Of a DNA stretch of 64,000 nt, positions 48,276 to 62,501 are shown in pieces. The stretch is from NCBI GenBank assembly GCA_028622995.1, contig JAJQJQ010000068.1, forward strand, positions 788,817 through 852,816. Direction: 5' to 3'. Source of the stretch: Panagrolaimus kolymaensis. Taxonomy: Eukaryota; Nematoda; Chromadorea; Rhabditida; Panagrolaimidae. The position numbers were made by a program, and so were the translations under genes. Within the stretch, counting starts at the first letter, position 1. Each line of letters starts with the position of its first letter. A model generated the notes under the pieces. That model did not search any database. It saw only the letters and a program-made list of their open reading frames with translations, and was not told the DNA's origin.

Positions 48276-49518
48276 ATTTTTTTTTGGGAATTTATTAAAT
48301 CAAAATGAAAAATGTAAACAAAATTAAAGAAATCCTGAAAATAAAGAGACGATGACAAAAAATTGAAAGAATAAAGTTTGTAATAACAAAATAAAATAAG
48401 ATAATTGTTTATCAATGATAATTGCGGGTTTTATTAAATTATACCTTGAGGGTACTGCCCATTTACATCTTTGCATATTTCAAGGTGTTAGTAATTTTTT
48501 TTTTCTTTAGGTGATTTTTTTTCTTTTTTTAGAAAAATCGAGAAATCAATTTTTTTTTTGAATTCGTAGCATTTTCACCAAAGAAAAACCTTGCTGAGAT
48601 AGCCAGTAAAATAATACAAGGCAACAACTATCACGTTTTAAAATAAATTTACAGTAACCAACAGAAAAAAACGAGATAATTAAATTTTTTAATAATTGCA
48701 AAGGTGTCTTCAACCAATTTTATAATTAAATTTGATCATTTAAACCTAATTCATTTAATAATTATCTACAAAAAGACAAAATGTTTATTTAACCAAATTT
48801 TGTTTTACTCTGTAAAATAGATTTACAAAATGCTTAATTACCTTCCATAAAGCAACAGAAAAAAAAGTATTAACTGCAGAGGAGCAATTAATTTTTTTTA
48901 AAAAAAATTGTGTAGCTTTTTTCAAAACCATTAACTTCAGAGATAGGGTAAAATAAATTTCAAATTAACAAAAAATAAAACAATTAACAATAATTACGCA
49001 TGGGCTTTTGCATAAATGAACTCACATGACTGATAGTGTTTTTCTTCTTCTTTTCATGTTATAAAAAGACGGGCGAGTAGAAATTAGTAATTCATATTTT
49101 TTCCATATGCATGACTTTTCTTATTATTTTATAGCATTATCAAATTAATAAAGACATCAAATAAAAAATTTTAAAGTTTTTTTATTACCGCGAATAAGCT
49201 TTAAATTTTGTGACAAAATCATTTTGCAGCTTTTTTTTACAGAAAGAAGTCTCTAATTTAAAAACAAAAAGAAAAATTAGTCTTTTTTTAAAAAAATTTT
49301 GCTTAACTTTCGCAGTTTTTTGCATTTTTTAACTTGAAGATAAAAATATTTATCTTCACTATTTTAATTTTATTAGAAATGAATTGAGCGAAACATTTTT
49401 TTTTTCAGATTTTAAGGGCTTTTTATCTAAATTTTGTTGGAACTTAAATCCGTCTTAGTTGATTACTTCAGCGAACTACTAAAAATATTATCGAAACACC
49501 GTATAGCAGCTTTAAAAA
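48276..49518. other. Intergenic between divergent F-box-like gene and chemoreceptor
   Basis: AT-rich; no coding exon, RNA gene or repeat recognised. Must contain both promoters. Confidence 0.45.
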
Positions 49519-51415
49519 ATGACTGGTAAGAACCTTTTTTTCAATTTTTCACCGTCTATTTGGTTATTTAAGGGATTTCAACAACCCATCACATACTTGA
49601 CACGATTGTCAGTTTGGTATCCATCGTGTTTAATTTGAGACTTTTCGAGCTCGTTTGGAATCACTCAGACTTTAAAATAAAAGCGTACAAATGGATTTTG
49701 TTGATCACATGTGTTGGGGATATGTTTTTGAGTGTGGTGGTCCTAATTGGTCAGCCGGTGAGTTTTAAAATGTAAATTTAAAGCCTTTTAAATTCTTTAA
49801 TTTTCAGGCAATTTTCTTGGGTGATGGTTATGTAGTCGCAGTGGCCAATGGCTTCTTCGCTACCAAAAGCCCAACTTTCGATCACTTTTGTGTTTCGATT
49901 TATTGCGCTCTTTTACACGCTAATATAACTTGCGTCGTAATTCAATTTGTGATCCGCTACCGATTGATTTGTGGTCATGGCAAGTGAGTAAACATTTAGC
50001 TTGCCATCATGATTCATGGATTTAAACTAAAAATTTAGCCCCTTCGGCAATCCACTATTATTTGTTGTTCCCCTTGTTTGGTGCCTTCTTCAAGGATTGG
50101 ATGCCATTTGGTGTTTTGTAGTCGATAATAACGATCAGTTGCGACAAGCTGGAATTAAAGTATTACGAGATTATAATTGGCATTTCGATAATACTTCCAT
50201 ACCTTATCCGTCTGTTAGCTCAGGAGTAAGACTAATATAATTTTTTAACCATATGTAAAAAATTTAATTCAAAACTTTTTCTTTTTTTTAAGGCGGAATT
50301 AAAGACACCATTGCACCATATTTTTTACATGATTACACTAGTATTTGGATATGGAACCATCATCTGGACAGAATACCGCATAATCGCCTACTTCAATAAG
50401 TATGGTGCTTCCTTTCGAAAGAGCACCCGCAAGGCTCATGCCGAAGTGAATCGAGCTGTCATTGCGTTGGTAAGTATTATCACCTGCCTCCACTCAAAAA
50501 AAATGAATAAAAAACCATTTATGCAAAATATCGGGGTCTGGGTAAATCGAGGCAAAGCAATCAAAAAAGCAGGCATGGTATTTCGAGGCAAAGTAGGGTA
50601 TTTCGAGGCAAAAGCAGGGTATTTCGAGGCAAAAAAAAAAGGCAACGTCTAATTACTATCAATCAACTCGTCTCAAAATTCTGAACAAATTATTTTCAAT
50701 CATTACCAAAGCCTGTAAAAAATTTTTGAGTTACCTCCTTTCCCTATGAGACAAAAATGATCAACAGGGAAACCCTATGAGTAAACATAATCTATAGCGA
50801 AAGCCTATAAATCAGAAAGGACCTATAGGGAAAGCAGGTAACTCAAAAATTTTTTACAGGCTTTGGTAATGATTGAAAATAATTTGTTCAGAATTTTGAG
50901 ACGAGTTGATTGATAGTAATTAGACGTTGCCTTTTTTTTTTGCCTCGAAATACCCTGCTTTTGCCTCGAAATACCCTACTTTGCCTCGAAATACCATGCC
51001 TGCTTTTTTGATTGCTTTGCCTCGATTTACCTAGACCCAAAATATCGAGCGAACGATTTCTATTTTTGTTCGAAATTTAAAAAAAAAGTTTTAACGATCG
51101 CATTATTTTAAGGCAATCACTCCATTGTTTACTTCAATGGGTCCAACATTGTTCGTGGTTGGGTCAATGTGCTTTGGCCTGGACCAATCCCTATCAATGG
51201 TCTTCGTATTTGTTTCAATGGGAATGACTTTTATTACATTGGCCAATCCGATAACGACTATCTATTTTGTAAAACCCTACCGAAGAGCCTTTTTGGATTC
51301 GATTGGGTTGGAGAGAAAGGAAAACAGTGTTGCCAGTTCAACACAAAATAACTCCAAAATCGCATCAAATGAAGCGGCTCCAGGAAATAAGGAAAATATT
51401 AAACCAAATATCTAA
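49519..51415 (+). CDS. Serpentine chemoreceptor, Str superfamily, 344 aa
   Basis: Seven-transmembrane G-protein-coupled receptor of the nematode chemosensory type, expected in sensory-neuron cilia. Exons: 49519-49525 (a 7-nt first exon), 49573-49757, 49808-49983, 50039-50225, 50293-50469 and 51113-51415, total 1,035 nt in frame. Hydrophobic segments are spread along the protein (SLVSIVFNLRLF, ILLITCVGDMFLSVVVLIGQP, LLFVVPLVWCLLQGLDAIWCF, MITLVFGYGTIIW, LFTSMGPTLFVVGSMCFGL, VFVSMGMTFITLANPITTIYFV). The seventh helix ends in NPITTIYFVKPYRRAF, the diagnostic NP...YR motif of the Str superfamily. The C-terminal tail is Ser/Asn-rich. The exact class (Srd, Srh, Str or Srj) cannot be set by eye. Intron 5 carries a 505-bp fold-back element. 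Confidence 0.82.
50534..51038. mobile_element. Fold-back MITE with 214-bp arms and 9-bp duplication (Mutator-like)
   Basis: Arms 50534-50747 and 50825-51038 are near-perfect inverted copies around a 77-bp centre. The ends read GGGTCTGGGTAAATCGAGG and, inverted, GGGTCTAGGTAAATCGAGG. A 9-bp duplication, AAAATATCG, lies at 50525-50533 and 51039-51047. Each arm contains three direct repeats of TATTTCGAGGCAAA. Long arms plus a 9-bp duplication fit the Mutator (MULE) superfamily. It lies inside intron 5 of the chemoreceptor gene and would fold into a very long hairpin in the pre-mRNA. Confidence 0.9.
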
Positions 51416-53858
51416 TAAAATTTTTATAGCCCTTTAATCTGAATTTATTTTTTCATTCTCTATGTTTGATCTAACATTTTATTGTTCTCAAAATTTTATT
51501 TTGCTTTTTAAATTTTTGCATTTTTTTCAACAAAAACAAAAAAACATCATAATCACAAAATTTGTGATTCTAAAGTATTTTTTGTAGTATTTTTTTTTAA
51601 TAAAACTAAAATATTTTTTATGTAATTCAAATAAACCAAAATTTAAAAAAACATTTAATCATCCAAAAAATTTAAAACCTTTTGAAATTAATAATACAAA
51701 ACGTAAAAAAAATAGAAGTAAAATATATTCACTTGATACTAACTAATGTTCATAAAAAAAATAATGACTTCCAAATCAGCTTGCTAGAATCCGACTTCAA
51801 AAATATAAAGGACAAAAAAATATTTGTTTCATAGTTAAAACTTCTAAAATCCATCAATATTCAAATATGACTGTTTTATTATCATTTTTTGCATCCATTT
51901 CTTAAATTCTTGGATTTTATGGTTTATTGAAAATTAAAACAATTTCTTATTAGATCACTTCACCTATTTTTTAATTACGACATTTGAATAAAAAAAGGTA
52001 AAAAAGAAATTTTGTAGTCTTCTTTCTCCTTTGCTTGTATCTCACTCCCATTATTATTAAATCTTAAATTATTTTTTGTTTGTTGATTTTGTTTATTAGA
52101 ATTAAACTATAAAATTGGTGTATATCGACCCTTAGAATATTATAATTGAGGGTTCCGCCATTTATGTATTCAGTGATAATACACCAATTATTTTGCTGGT
52201 TGATTCCGGCCGGTATAAAGCATTTTTGCAATATGAAATTGGATGTAAAAATGCATAAACAATGATAAAAATAAAGCACTTTTCCTCTGCAATTTTTTCT
52301 CTTATTCAAAACGTTTTACATTTGATTTCTTGCATCAAAGCTTGATACAAGTGTTCATAAAATAAATGAGCCACAGATATAAAAAATATTGGAAAAAAAA
52401 CGATACGATTCTTTAATTAATTAGTTATATACAATAGTTGTCATCCTCTTCATTTTCGATTTCATCGAATAAACATTTTATATTTTTTTATGATCGCTTA
52501 TTGAAACGATGTGTGTATCTAAAATGATTCATCAATAATCGTTTGCAAATTTCTATATTTTTTTCGCCACCAAATATTATTTAATTAATAATAATAAAAA
52601 AAACATATAATTTATTATGAGCCCAAATTAATAAAACATTTAACGACCCAAAATGCAAAAAAATTCAATCAAAAAAGATTTTTTTAACTGCCTAAAAAAT
52701 GACGACAACCACTTTTCTTTTTTTTCGTCTTCGTAAAAAACTCGTAAAAAAACGAAAGACCGGCTCCCCTATTAATCTTGTTTGAATGAAAAAAGCGAAA
52801 TATGCATTTCCTCTTCTTTAAAAATTTCATTGAACGTCTGTGAAAATGTTACTCATTTATGACGTCAAAAATGTTTGAATGCACAAAAAGTACTTTTTTT
52901 GTTTGGAATAAAAAACATTTTCATAGAATTTTTTTTTACTAAATCAGTGATAAAATTTTTAATAAAAAGCAATTAATGAAAAATTTCAAATTATTTATTA
53001 GCAGATAAATTACACAAACGACATGAAAATAATTTTTTTAAGGATAATTACTTATTTTCTTCAGCAAACAGTAGAAAAAATGTAATCTTTTAAAAAATAA
53101 TTTATGCTATAATTTATTTCATCCAAGCTTTTTCGAATGTATAAAAAGCAATTAACATTAAACAGCAAAACAAAAATAACATCGCATATGACGACAAACT
53201 TTGCGCTTTTTTTGATTTATAAATGAATGAAAGCCAAGTTTATTGATATTTTTTGTTGCCTTTTTTGTTATTTATTTGAATGCTTTATTAGCCTTTATCG
53301 GACACGCTATTTACTTTTTCCTTTTCAGTGTTTTTTATTTTTGCGAAATACTGCGCATCCGCGGTTAACATCGGCAAAAATAAAAAAAAACAACATCTTT
53401 TTTCTTTTAAATTTCTTCGCCTAATTTGTTTGATTAATTCTAATAATTAACAAAGCAAAAAATAAAATAAAGACATTGAAATGAATAACAACACCCCTCC
53501 ACATAGTCTACGACACACCGCCTCAGCCAAACCTTTTATTAATAAATTAATTATAAAAAATTATATAAGTTGTCTGTCATCTTTTGTTTTAATTATTTTC
53601 GATTACTTCCAGTTTATTATTTCTTGTTGTACTTTTTTTCTGTTTGAAGAAGAATAACACTATTTTGATATATTTTTTATAAAGTTTTTTATTTCATATA
53701 TAAAAACAAGTAAATTGGTTGTGAGAATAGTTTATTTTCATAATTGGGCATACATAAATAAACTGTGTTATTTATTTCTTCTAATAAATTTGTTATTTAA
53801 AAAACAAAGAAAATTATCTAACTTCTAAATTGGTTTTGAAGCAGGGAAAATAAAGAAA
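51416..53858. other. Intergenic, mostly featureless
   Basis: AT-rich sequence between two chemoreceptor genes. The only recognisable coding trace is a possible protein-kinase fragment at about 52136-52225 on the minus strand, listed separately. The plus-strand ORF at 53227-53424 looks spurious. Confidence 0.45.
52136..52225 (-). pseudogene. Possible protein-kinase exon relic
   Basis: A minus-strand frame reads FIPAGINQQNNWCIITEYIN followed by GGTLNYNIL. The W-x-IITEYI-x-GG-x-L pattern resembles the beta-5/hinge segment of LIMK/TESK-like kinases. No upstream Gly loop, catalytic loop or DFG motif is nearby, so at most this is one stranded exon. Chance resemblance is possible. Confidence 0.3.
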
Positions 53859-55402
53859 ATGGATAGCTACATATTTTATAATATTAGTGCTTATTTATCA
53901 AGTGGAATATCAATATTTTTAAATACAGTATTAATATTTTTGATTTTAAAAACAACTTCAAAAGAAATGAAATCATATTGTCATGTTATGCTTCAAACAT
54001 GCGTGGTCGATATGGCTTTTGCGATTGTTGGCGGATTTACGGTTATTGTAAGTAATTTATAAAAACTATCAAAATTAGGCATTGCACCCAAGATTTTTTT
54101 GAATTTCGAATTCGAAATAAATAATTGAAGCAAAAATAATATAAATCCAAATTTTTGAAAATTTTCTAGTCAATGCTTGACACTGAAAATCGTGGCAGAG
54201 CAATGCCTAGTTAAAAAAATTTTTTAATCTCTCTGATTTAAATATTTTTAGCAATTTGAAACCACTGATGTTAGAATATATTTCCGAACCTCGTCACCAT
54301 GGGTTCCAACCTATGGAATATATCCATGTGTATCAATGTTCTTATTTATGGCTACCCTACTTGCAGTTATGTGGAGTATGGTTATTCAAGCTTTATTTAG
54401 ATATTTAATTATTGTTCGGTAAGTTAAAATAATTCTTAAAAAAATTTTCCCTTTCAAAAATAATTTATTTTTAGACGCGTAGCTCCGAATGCAAATAGAA
54501 CCTGGTTACTTTTACTTGGAATTTTCATTCTTGCATCTCTCCTTAGTTTAATATATATATGTGGGCCATGTCATGAAGTAAATTTATCTAATAATGATTT
54601 ATTAAAAAATATGGAATTATGGAAAGATTATCCGTTGTTAATAAATACATTTCGATCTGTCCCAATTGTAAGTTTGATATTTAAAATTTTTTTAATTAAC
54701 AAAAAACTCAAAGAATTTGTTCAAAACTTTTAAATAAATTTGAAAATCTTATAAAACTGTTGGGTTTCTCCACATAAAAAATTCCGCAAGGAACTGCATC
54801 AAAAAGCAGACGGCTTAGATTTGCATCGATCTGAGTAAATACTGAACTTCTCAAATAATAAAGTTTTTTTATTTTCAGCAAGATTTTTTATTCATTGGTT
54901 ATGCAATGATTATGTTTGCTGTAACTTTCTCAGCCACTGGATTATTTTTTATTTCAAATTGGCGAGTAAAAAAAGAGCTTAATTCTTCTAAAGTACATTT
55001 TTCTCAACAAACTTTAAGAATTCATAAACAATTTGGTAAACGAATGATTTTACAAGTGAGTTGTTTGAGTCACCAATTTTGCAGTTTCAATAAATTATTT
55101 AAATAATTTTTTTTCAGTCTATTATGCCATGTTTTTCTTTGATTTCATTAATTATTGCTTTCCTATTAATTTTTGCGGTGCCAGCTGATTTTGCCCAACA
55201 ACAAGGAGGATATATGCTTTTCGCGCTTATGCCATTGCAATATATCGTTGTGTTTAACCCTTTAATCACTTTGTTAAGCATCAAAAATTATCGACGAACT
55301 TTGTTTTGTCAAGGACAAAAAGAAGTTTCAAGTATAGCAAAATTAACTAAATCCAAATCTACGAATTTGAAAGTTACTTCAATGGTTCCATTGGCTTTTT
55401 AA
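53859..55402 (+). CDS. Serpentine chemoreceptor, Str superfamily (Srd-like), 336 aa
   Basis: Exons: 53859-54047, 54252-54418, 54475-54667, 54879-55055 and 55118-55402, total 1,011 nt in frame. Transmembrane segments: YLSSGISIFLNTVLIFLIL, CHVMLQTCVVDMAFAIVGG, VSMFLFMATLLAVMWSMVIQ with the ALFRYLIIVRR intracellular border, LLLLGIFILASLLSLIYICG, FIGYAMIMFAVTFSATGLFF, CFSLISLIIAFLLIFAVP and YIVVFNPLITLLSIKNYRRT. NPL-TLLSIKNYR at the seventh helix is the Str-superfamily signature, and the second and third segments look Srd-like. The first extracellular tail carries an N-glycosylation sequon (YNIS). It shares strand and superfamily with the receptor 2.4 kb upstream but is divergent, so not a recent tandem copy. 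Confidence 0.84.
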
Positions 55403-56078
55403 ATAAATGGGTTTTGTGTAGGGGAATTTGCATATTTGTAATAAATATTTTTTTTATCTGTTAATAATTCAAATTTCTGTCGGAATTAATGTGTTTTTTT
55501 TATATTAAAAATTAGTTTTGCCATAAATCTTTTTAATTAACAAAATTTTTTTAAGGACGTTTACTTTTTATTTTAAAATCACATTCGCCCACAAAATTCC
55601 TGTTAATAAGCCATTGATGTTTGTCTCCCTTAAATAAAAAAATACAGTACTTACTTACTAATTTATTTTAATAAAGGGCAAGTAATTATTCATTCAACCA
55701 TGTTTGTTTAAAAAATAATGAGTTCATTGCTTCTTTTTTTATTAACTTTTAAGAAATTGTATTTGTCAGCCATATTTTATACATAAAAAACATGAGAAAT
55801 AATATTATAAATTTATTTATTTACCCGTGAATGAAATAATTAATTAACAAACAGACAAAAAATATGTTTTTAAAAATAAATTTATCTAAACAGAAAGAAA
55901 TTTTGAAATGGAGATGAACATCACCAGTAATAATTGCACTTTTTTCTTTTTCTTTTTTGGATGAGTAAGAAAAATGAATAATGTTTTTCAAATAACCGTT
56001 GAATTCAGAAATTAGTTCAAAATTTTGGAAATTTAAAACACTTTTTCAAAAATTTCCATTTTTTTCTTTTTCCATTTT
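55403..56078. other. Intergenic between convergent genes
   Basis: 3' flanks of the chemoreceptor and of the minus-strand sulfotransferase. AT-rich, nothing recognised. Confidence 0.45.
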
Positions 56079-57696
<1,618 letters not shown>

Positions 57697-60600
57697 TGCC
57701 AGAAAAAAAAGCTAATCGTCAAAATATTAAAAAAATGCTGAATTCACATTTTTTCTTCGTCAAAAATTGGATCTGAAAAATCAACAAATATAAAAAAAAA
57801 TTTAAGGCAATCATTTTTAAAGAAACAAAAAACACGATTTTAAAGTTGCGGATTTTTCGATGAATTAAAAATTTCAATCAAAAAATGAAGAAAAAAGATT
57901 CATGCCCAATAAATAAATTTATAATTAAATGTCAAAAACAACACAAAAAAAGATTTTTGGAAATAAAAAAGAAAAATGGAACTAATTTTTAAGAAATTTG
58001 CCTCAAAAATGCTTGAGTTAAATCCATCTAATTAATAAATAAAAAAGTCCAAAAACAAAATTTGCTCGAAATTAACCAAACTGCTCATTTTTTATTGACT
58101 TTAGCAAAAAAGTTCAGATCAATGCAAAAAATAAAAAAAAATCAACGAATAAAATAACAAATTATTTTCTCCAATTATTTGCAAGGCCAACAGCAACAAC
58201 CTCATTAATATTCACCTCAATCAAATAAAAATACAAATAAAAAAAAGAATGTGGCAATATAAATACCCGCATCCTAATTTTTTTTCTCAATCCCGCTAAT
58301 AAAAAAATAAAAAATGATGAAATGAATTAATTCATTTTAATTTGCCGCCGCCGTCAAGGCCATATAACTAACACGACAGGAAAAATTAAGGAAGTCACCA
58401 CTTTTTTGTTCAAAAACTTCCACAAAAAAAAGTTTTTCGGATAAATCCTTAATTAGCCAAACCAAAATCCAAAATAAAGAAAAATAACATTTTTTTATTC
58501 ATAAAAAAAGTAAAAAGCAAAAAACTAAAATTTCTCAAGTAAAGAAAAAGAAGTTGAAAATAATTATATTTATTTTTCCAGAAAAAATAAAATAAAAATA
58601 AATTTGTACCTTTTTTTTATTCCATAAAAGAAAAAATTTGTAAAAAGAAATATAAAAAAAAGCTTACTAATTAGCTTAGTAGTGTTTAGTGAATGACCAG
58701 CAACAACAAGAAACAAACAAGCAAGCATGGAATCAAAAAAGCTTTATGCCGCCGCCGTTATTTATATTTTTTTTTGTATTCTCCCATATTTATTCATTCT
58801 TTTTTGTTGTCCCACACTCATTCATTTATTTGTGACCTTTTCACGTTTTTTTCTTTTTTGTTAGTTGGAAATGTCGCGGGTCGCGCAAGCAAGACAGGCA
58901 CACTTTCGACTCTTATTCAAAGTTTTTTTTTGTTAATGGTGGAAGAAGAAGAAAAAAATGCTTTCTTGTTTTCCCTTTATTTTTGAATGAAAAGAAAAAA
59001 AGCTGCCGCCAAAAGCCAAAAAAAATTAGAACAAGCTTGAAAAATGAAAATAACAGAGAATTTTTTTTAAATAAATAAATTTTGGAAAAAAAGAAAGAAA
59101 AATGTTGTTGCATTTTTAATTTTTTTTAATAGTTTTTGTTGCTTTTGAAACTGGTTTTTTTGAGTGAAGATGAGTCAAAAAAATAAAAATAAGAGAGGGA
59201 TGAAAAAAAAGACAATAGATTAAACACACCTGCGGTCAGTTAGTCGTCGCCTAGTTGCCGGCCGCCGCCATCGCTAAAGCAAAGAAAGCATTGCATTGTT
59301 AAACGCCTGTTTTTTGAGTGATTGAGGAAAAAACAAAACAAAAAAAATGATTTGCATTTTTTGTTTTAATAAAAAAAAATCCTTCTTTCAGTTTTTAGTT
59401 GTTTTTATAACTCTAATTCAGCTCTTTTATTTTGAGGGCAAACTTTTTTTTAGTAAAATTTAAAAACTTTTTTTTATCCAGAAATAAAAAAAGGAAACAC
59501 AATTCAAGCGTGAAGTTTGTTCTTTTATATCCACATTTTTTGTTTTTCCGCAGTTTTTTTAGAAAACTTCGAAAAAGGAAAAAACACATTATTAGGAATA
59601 TTTAACTTGATTTTAGAAAAAGAAAAAAATAAATAGTAATTAAAACGAATAATAAATTCGATGTAAAAAAAATCTTGGAATTAAAAAAGTTTGTTTTGAA
59701 GAAAAAAAGTGTTTTGAATATTGAGAATAAATTAAAAGTACAAAAACAAAAAAATCAAAGTTTGGTTTTTTCGGTAGTTTTTTTTTATAGACTCTCTTGT
59801 TCTTACTCAAACATAAACACAAATAAAAATGATATGGGAGAGATAAAATAAAAAACTTAAAAGTAAACGAACTTAAAAAAAACTTCCCATCGAAGAACAA
59901 GAAGAAGAAAAAATGAAACAAAAAACCACAACAAAAACATCGACATAAAAAAAATGATTTACAAGCATGTTTCTTTTTTTCTGAGACAAGTGAAATGAGA
60001 GTTGTGATGCGCAACATTTTTCTTTCATTTGATTTTTTTATTGATGGAAATAAAAAAAACAAAATGAATTGAATGAAAGAAATTTTTTGAGGTAAAAGAA
60101 TAAATGAAAAAAGTCAACAACAAAAAAGAAAAAAGAAAAATGTTTGGTGGAACTAAGGTTGATAGTAATTCATTTGTGTAAAAAATTGTCAATTATTAGT
60201 TACTATCACTTATCAAAGATCAAAATTTAAAAAAATCTTCATCGAGAGAATAAATTTTTTCTTCTTCATCTCCCAACTTTCTTTTCAAAGATACAAAAAA
60301 ATAAATGAAATTAATAATATTTTATTTTTTGTTTACTCAAAATCTTGTTACAAGTGCTTTTAAAGCGCGAATTCCAACTCCAAAAATTATTTTTTTCTTT
60401 CTTTTAATCCTTTTTTTAGAAACTTTTTTCTTTCTTCTTCTTCTTGTTGCAGCTCCAAAAAAGGCGCAATTTTTCTTTTATTATTAAATAAACTTTTGGT
60501 TGGTTGGTGTCACAAATCTCCTTTAATTCTTTATATGTATTTTTTTTTGTTGCGACAATGTGCGAGTGGCCACTTGATACAAGCGCCTTAAGGGGAAATG

Positions 60601-62501
60601 AATGAATGAAAAAGGCGAAAAGCAACAAAAAAAGAAAGATGTAAAAGAAAATTTGAAAGAAAGAAGCATCTTTATTTCTTTCTTTCGACGAAGATCAAAA
60701 CCAAAAATGAAAAGAAGGAATGATTTGATTTGCTTACGTTTTATTTTTGAAGCTACTTTTTGTATTGTTTATTCTTTTTGCTTTTGCGCATTCCATTTTT
60801 AGATTTTTGAAGAAAAAAAAATGGTATAAAAAAAGAAGATATGTTTGATAGATAAAAAAGCCGAAATGATTTTTTTTTGCTTTTTTTGACCAAACTTGAA
60901 AAAAACAAAAAAACAACGAATAAAATCAAGAATCGAAAATAAAAAATAAAAAATAAGCGAAAAGGCAGAATATTGACAATCAGCCTTAAAAAAACTAAAA
61001 AAAATTTTTGTTTAAATGACAGTAATTAGAATATTTATCATCCAATTTCAGCAAGTTTATATTACAAGCATTTTTTAAACTCATTCGAAATTTTGAATCA
61101 TTTTTTTTAGCTAAATCAACTCTAATCTCCTAGCTTTCGATTTCCATCAATTGAAATCAGAAGAAGAAAAAATGTAACAATAAATTCTCGAAAAAGACAA
61201 TAAAAAAATTCATTAAACCTTAAAAACTTTTACAACATCAAAAATGACACACAACAAACAGCAGCAATTTAAGGTTTAGACTTTAAAAAAAAAGATGATT
61301 TTTTATTACTCTTTTTTCTTCTTGGCAGAAGCAAAAATTTTTATTTTTCAAACAAACAAAAAAAGGTATAAAAATAAAAAATGAGTTGGAAGAAAGAGAC
61401 AAAAACAAATCTCTTTTCTGTTTTTATTATCTCTGGCTTTAGCGCTTATGGCCACCAGATGTCAACGACAGGCATAAAAAAAATGTTATTTATAATAAAA
61501 GAAAGCTACCGATCAATCAATAAATAAATAACACTTGTAAAAAAATATATACTTTTTTGATCTGAGGACAAAATAATTTTTTTTCTTTTGAAAACAGGAG
61601 GAGAAAAAAAAATATATGAGTGGATTTAGTCAAAGTTGAATGAAAAAAAAAATGAAGATGATTCTGCTTGCCACCAACCAACCAGACGACGATAAACACT
61701 TGCTTTTGATTTTTGTCACGCCGGCGGGGCTCATTTTTTAAAGTTGAAAAAAAAGCAGTTATGCCAAAGCATCGCCAAATGGCTATAGCCTATTATTGCT
61801 TTGAGGATAAAAGTGAAAATGATTTTTTGTTTCATTCATTCCGAAACTTTTTTTTCACTCTCTCAATTTTGTTTGTGAGTGTCTTAATTTGAAAAAAGAA
61901 AAAAGGAAGAAAGGCGAACAACAGCTGTTCATTACATTCATTAGATCTGATCATTTTGCATTTTTCCCGCTGTAAATGATGCCACTGCAATTAATGTGTT
62001 TTAATGATTACTAAATTAAACAAAAGAAAAAATGTAATGCAATAGAAAAGTGTAAAAGTGATTTATTTATTATGGGATAAATTTTTTCTTACGATTTCAA
62101 CGAAATTAAGGAAATGAATTTTGTTTGAAAGGCAAAAATGATTTTTTGTTTGTTGATAACATCGCTTGCTATGAGCTAACAAAGCTTCTTCTTCTTTTTT
62201 TTAAAGAATAAGTATGTAAATGTTGAACACAATAAAAGTGATCGACAAAGACTAATAAAAAAAAATTTTTCAAAAATGCATTGGGTTAAATGAATAAACC
62301 TTGCCAATTAAAAAATGTACCTTGCCAAAATAAAGTGACCCCTGAAAGATTGTTGACACTCATTATCCTTAACTTTGTTTTTGCAGTTGCTAAAAAATAA
62401 ATTGTCCAGTTGCTTTCGTCCAAATTCATTTGAATCTTTCCAAGTTTGAGATTGCTTAAGAAATAATTATTAAAGAAAAATTAAAAACCATCATCAACAA
62501 C
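57697..62501. other. AT-rich intergenic desert
   Basis: About 4.8 kb of A and T runs with no recognisable protein and no RNA gene. A GC-rich island at about 59225-59275 (GCCGGCCGCCGCC core) and a smaller one near 58340-58360 stand out. Frames such as 59640-60062 on the minus strand are Phe/Lys-rich low complexity and are not called. Confidence 0.55.

Noticed and set aside
58693..58986. 97-codon plus-strand ORF in the desert
   Set aside because: Low-complexity composition; no family resemblance.
59640..60062. 140-codon minus-strand ORF in the 3' desert
   Set aside because: Almost entirely Phe, Lys, Ser and Leu from A and T runs; no splice partners or motif.
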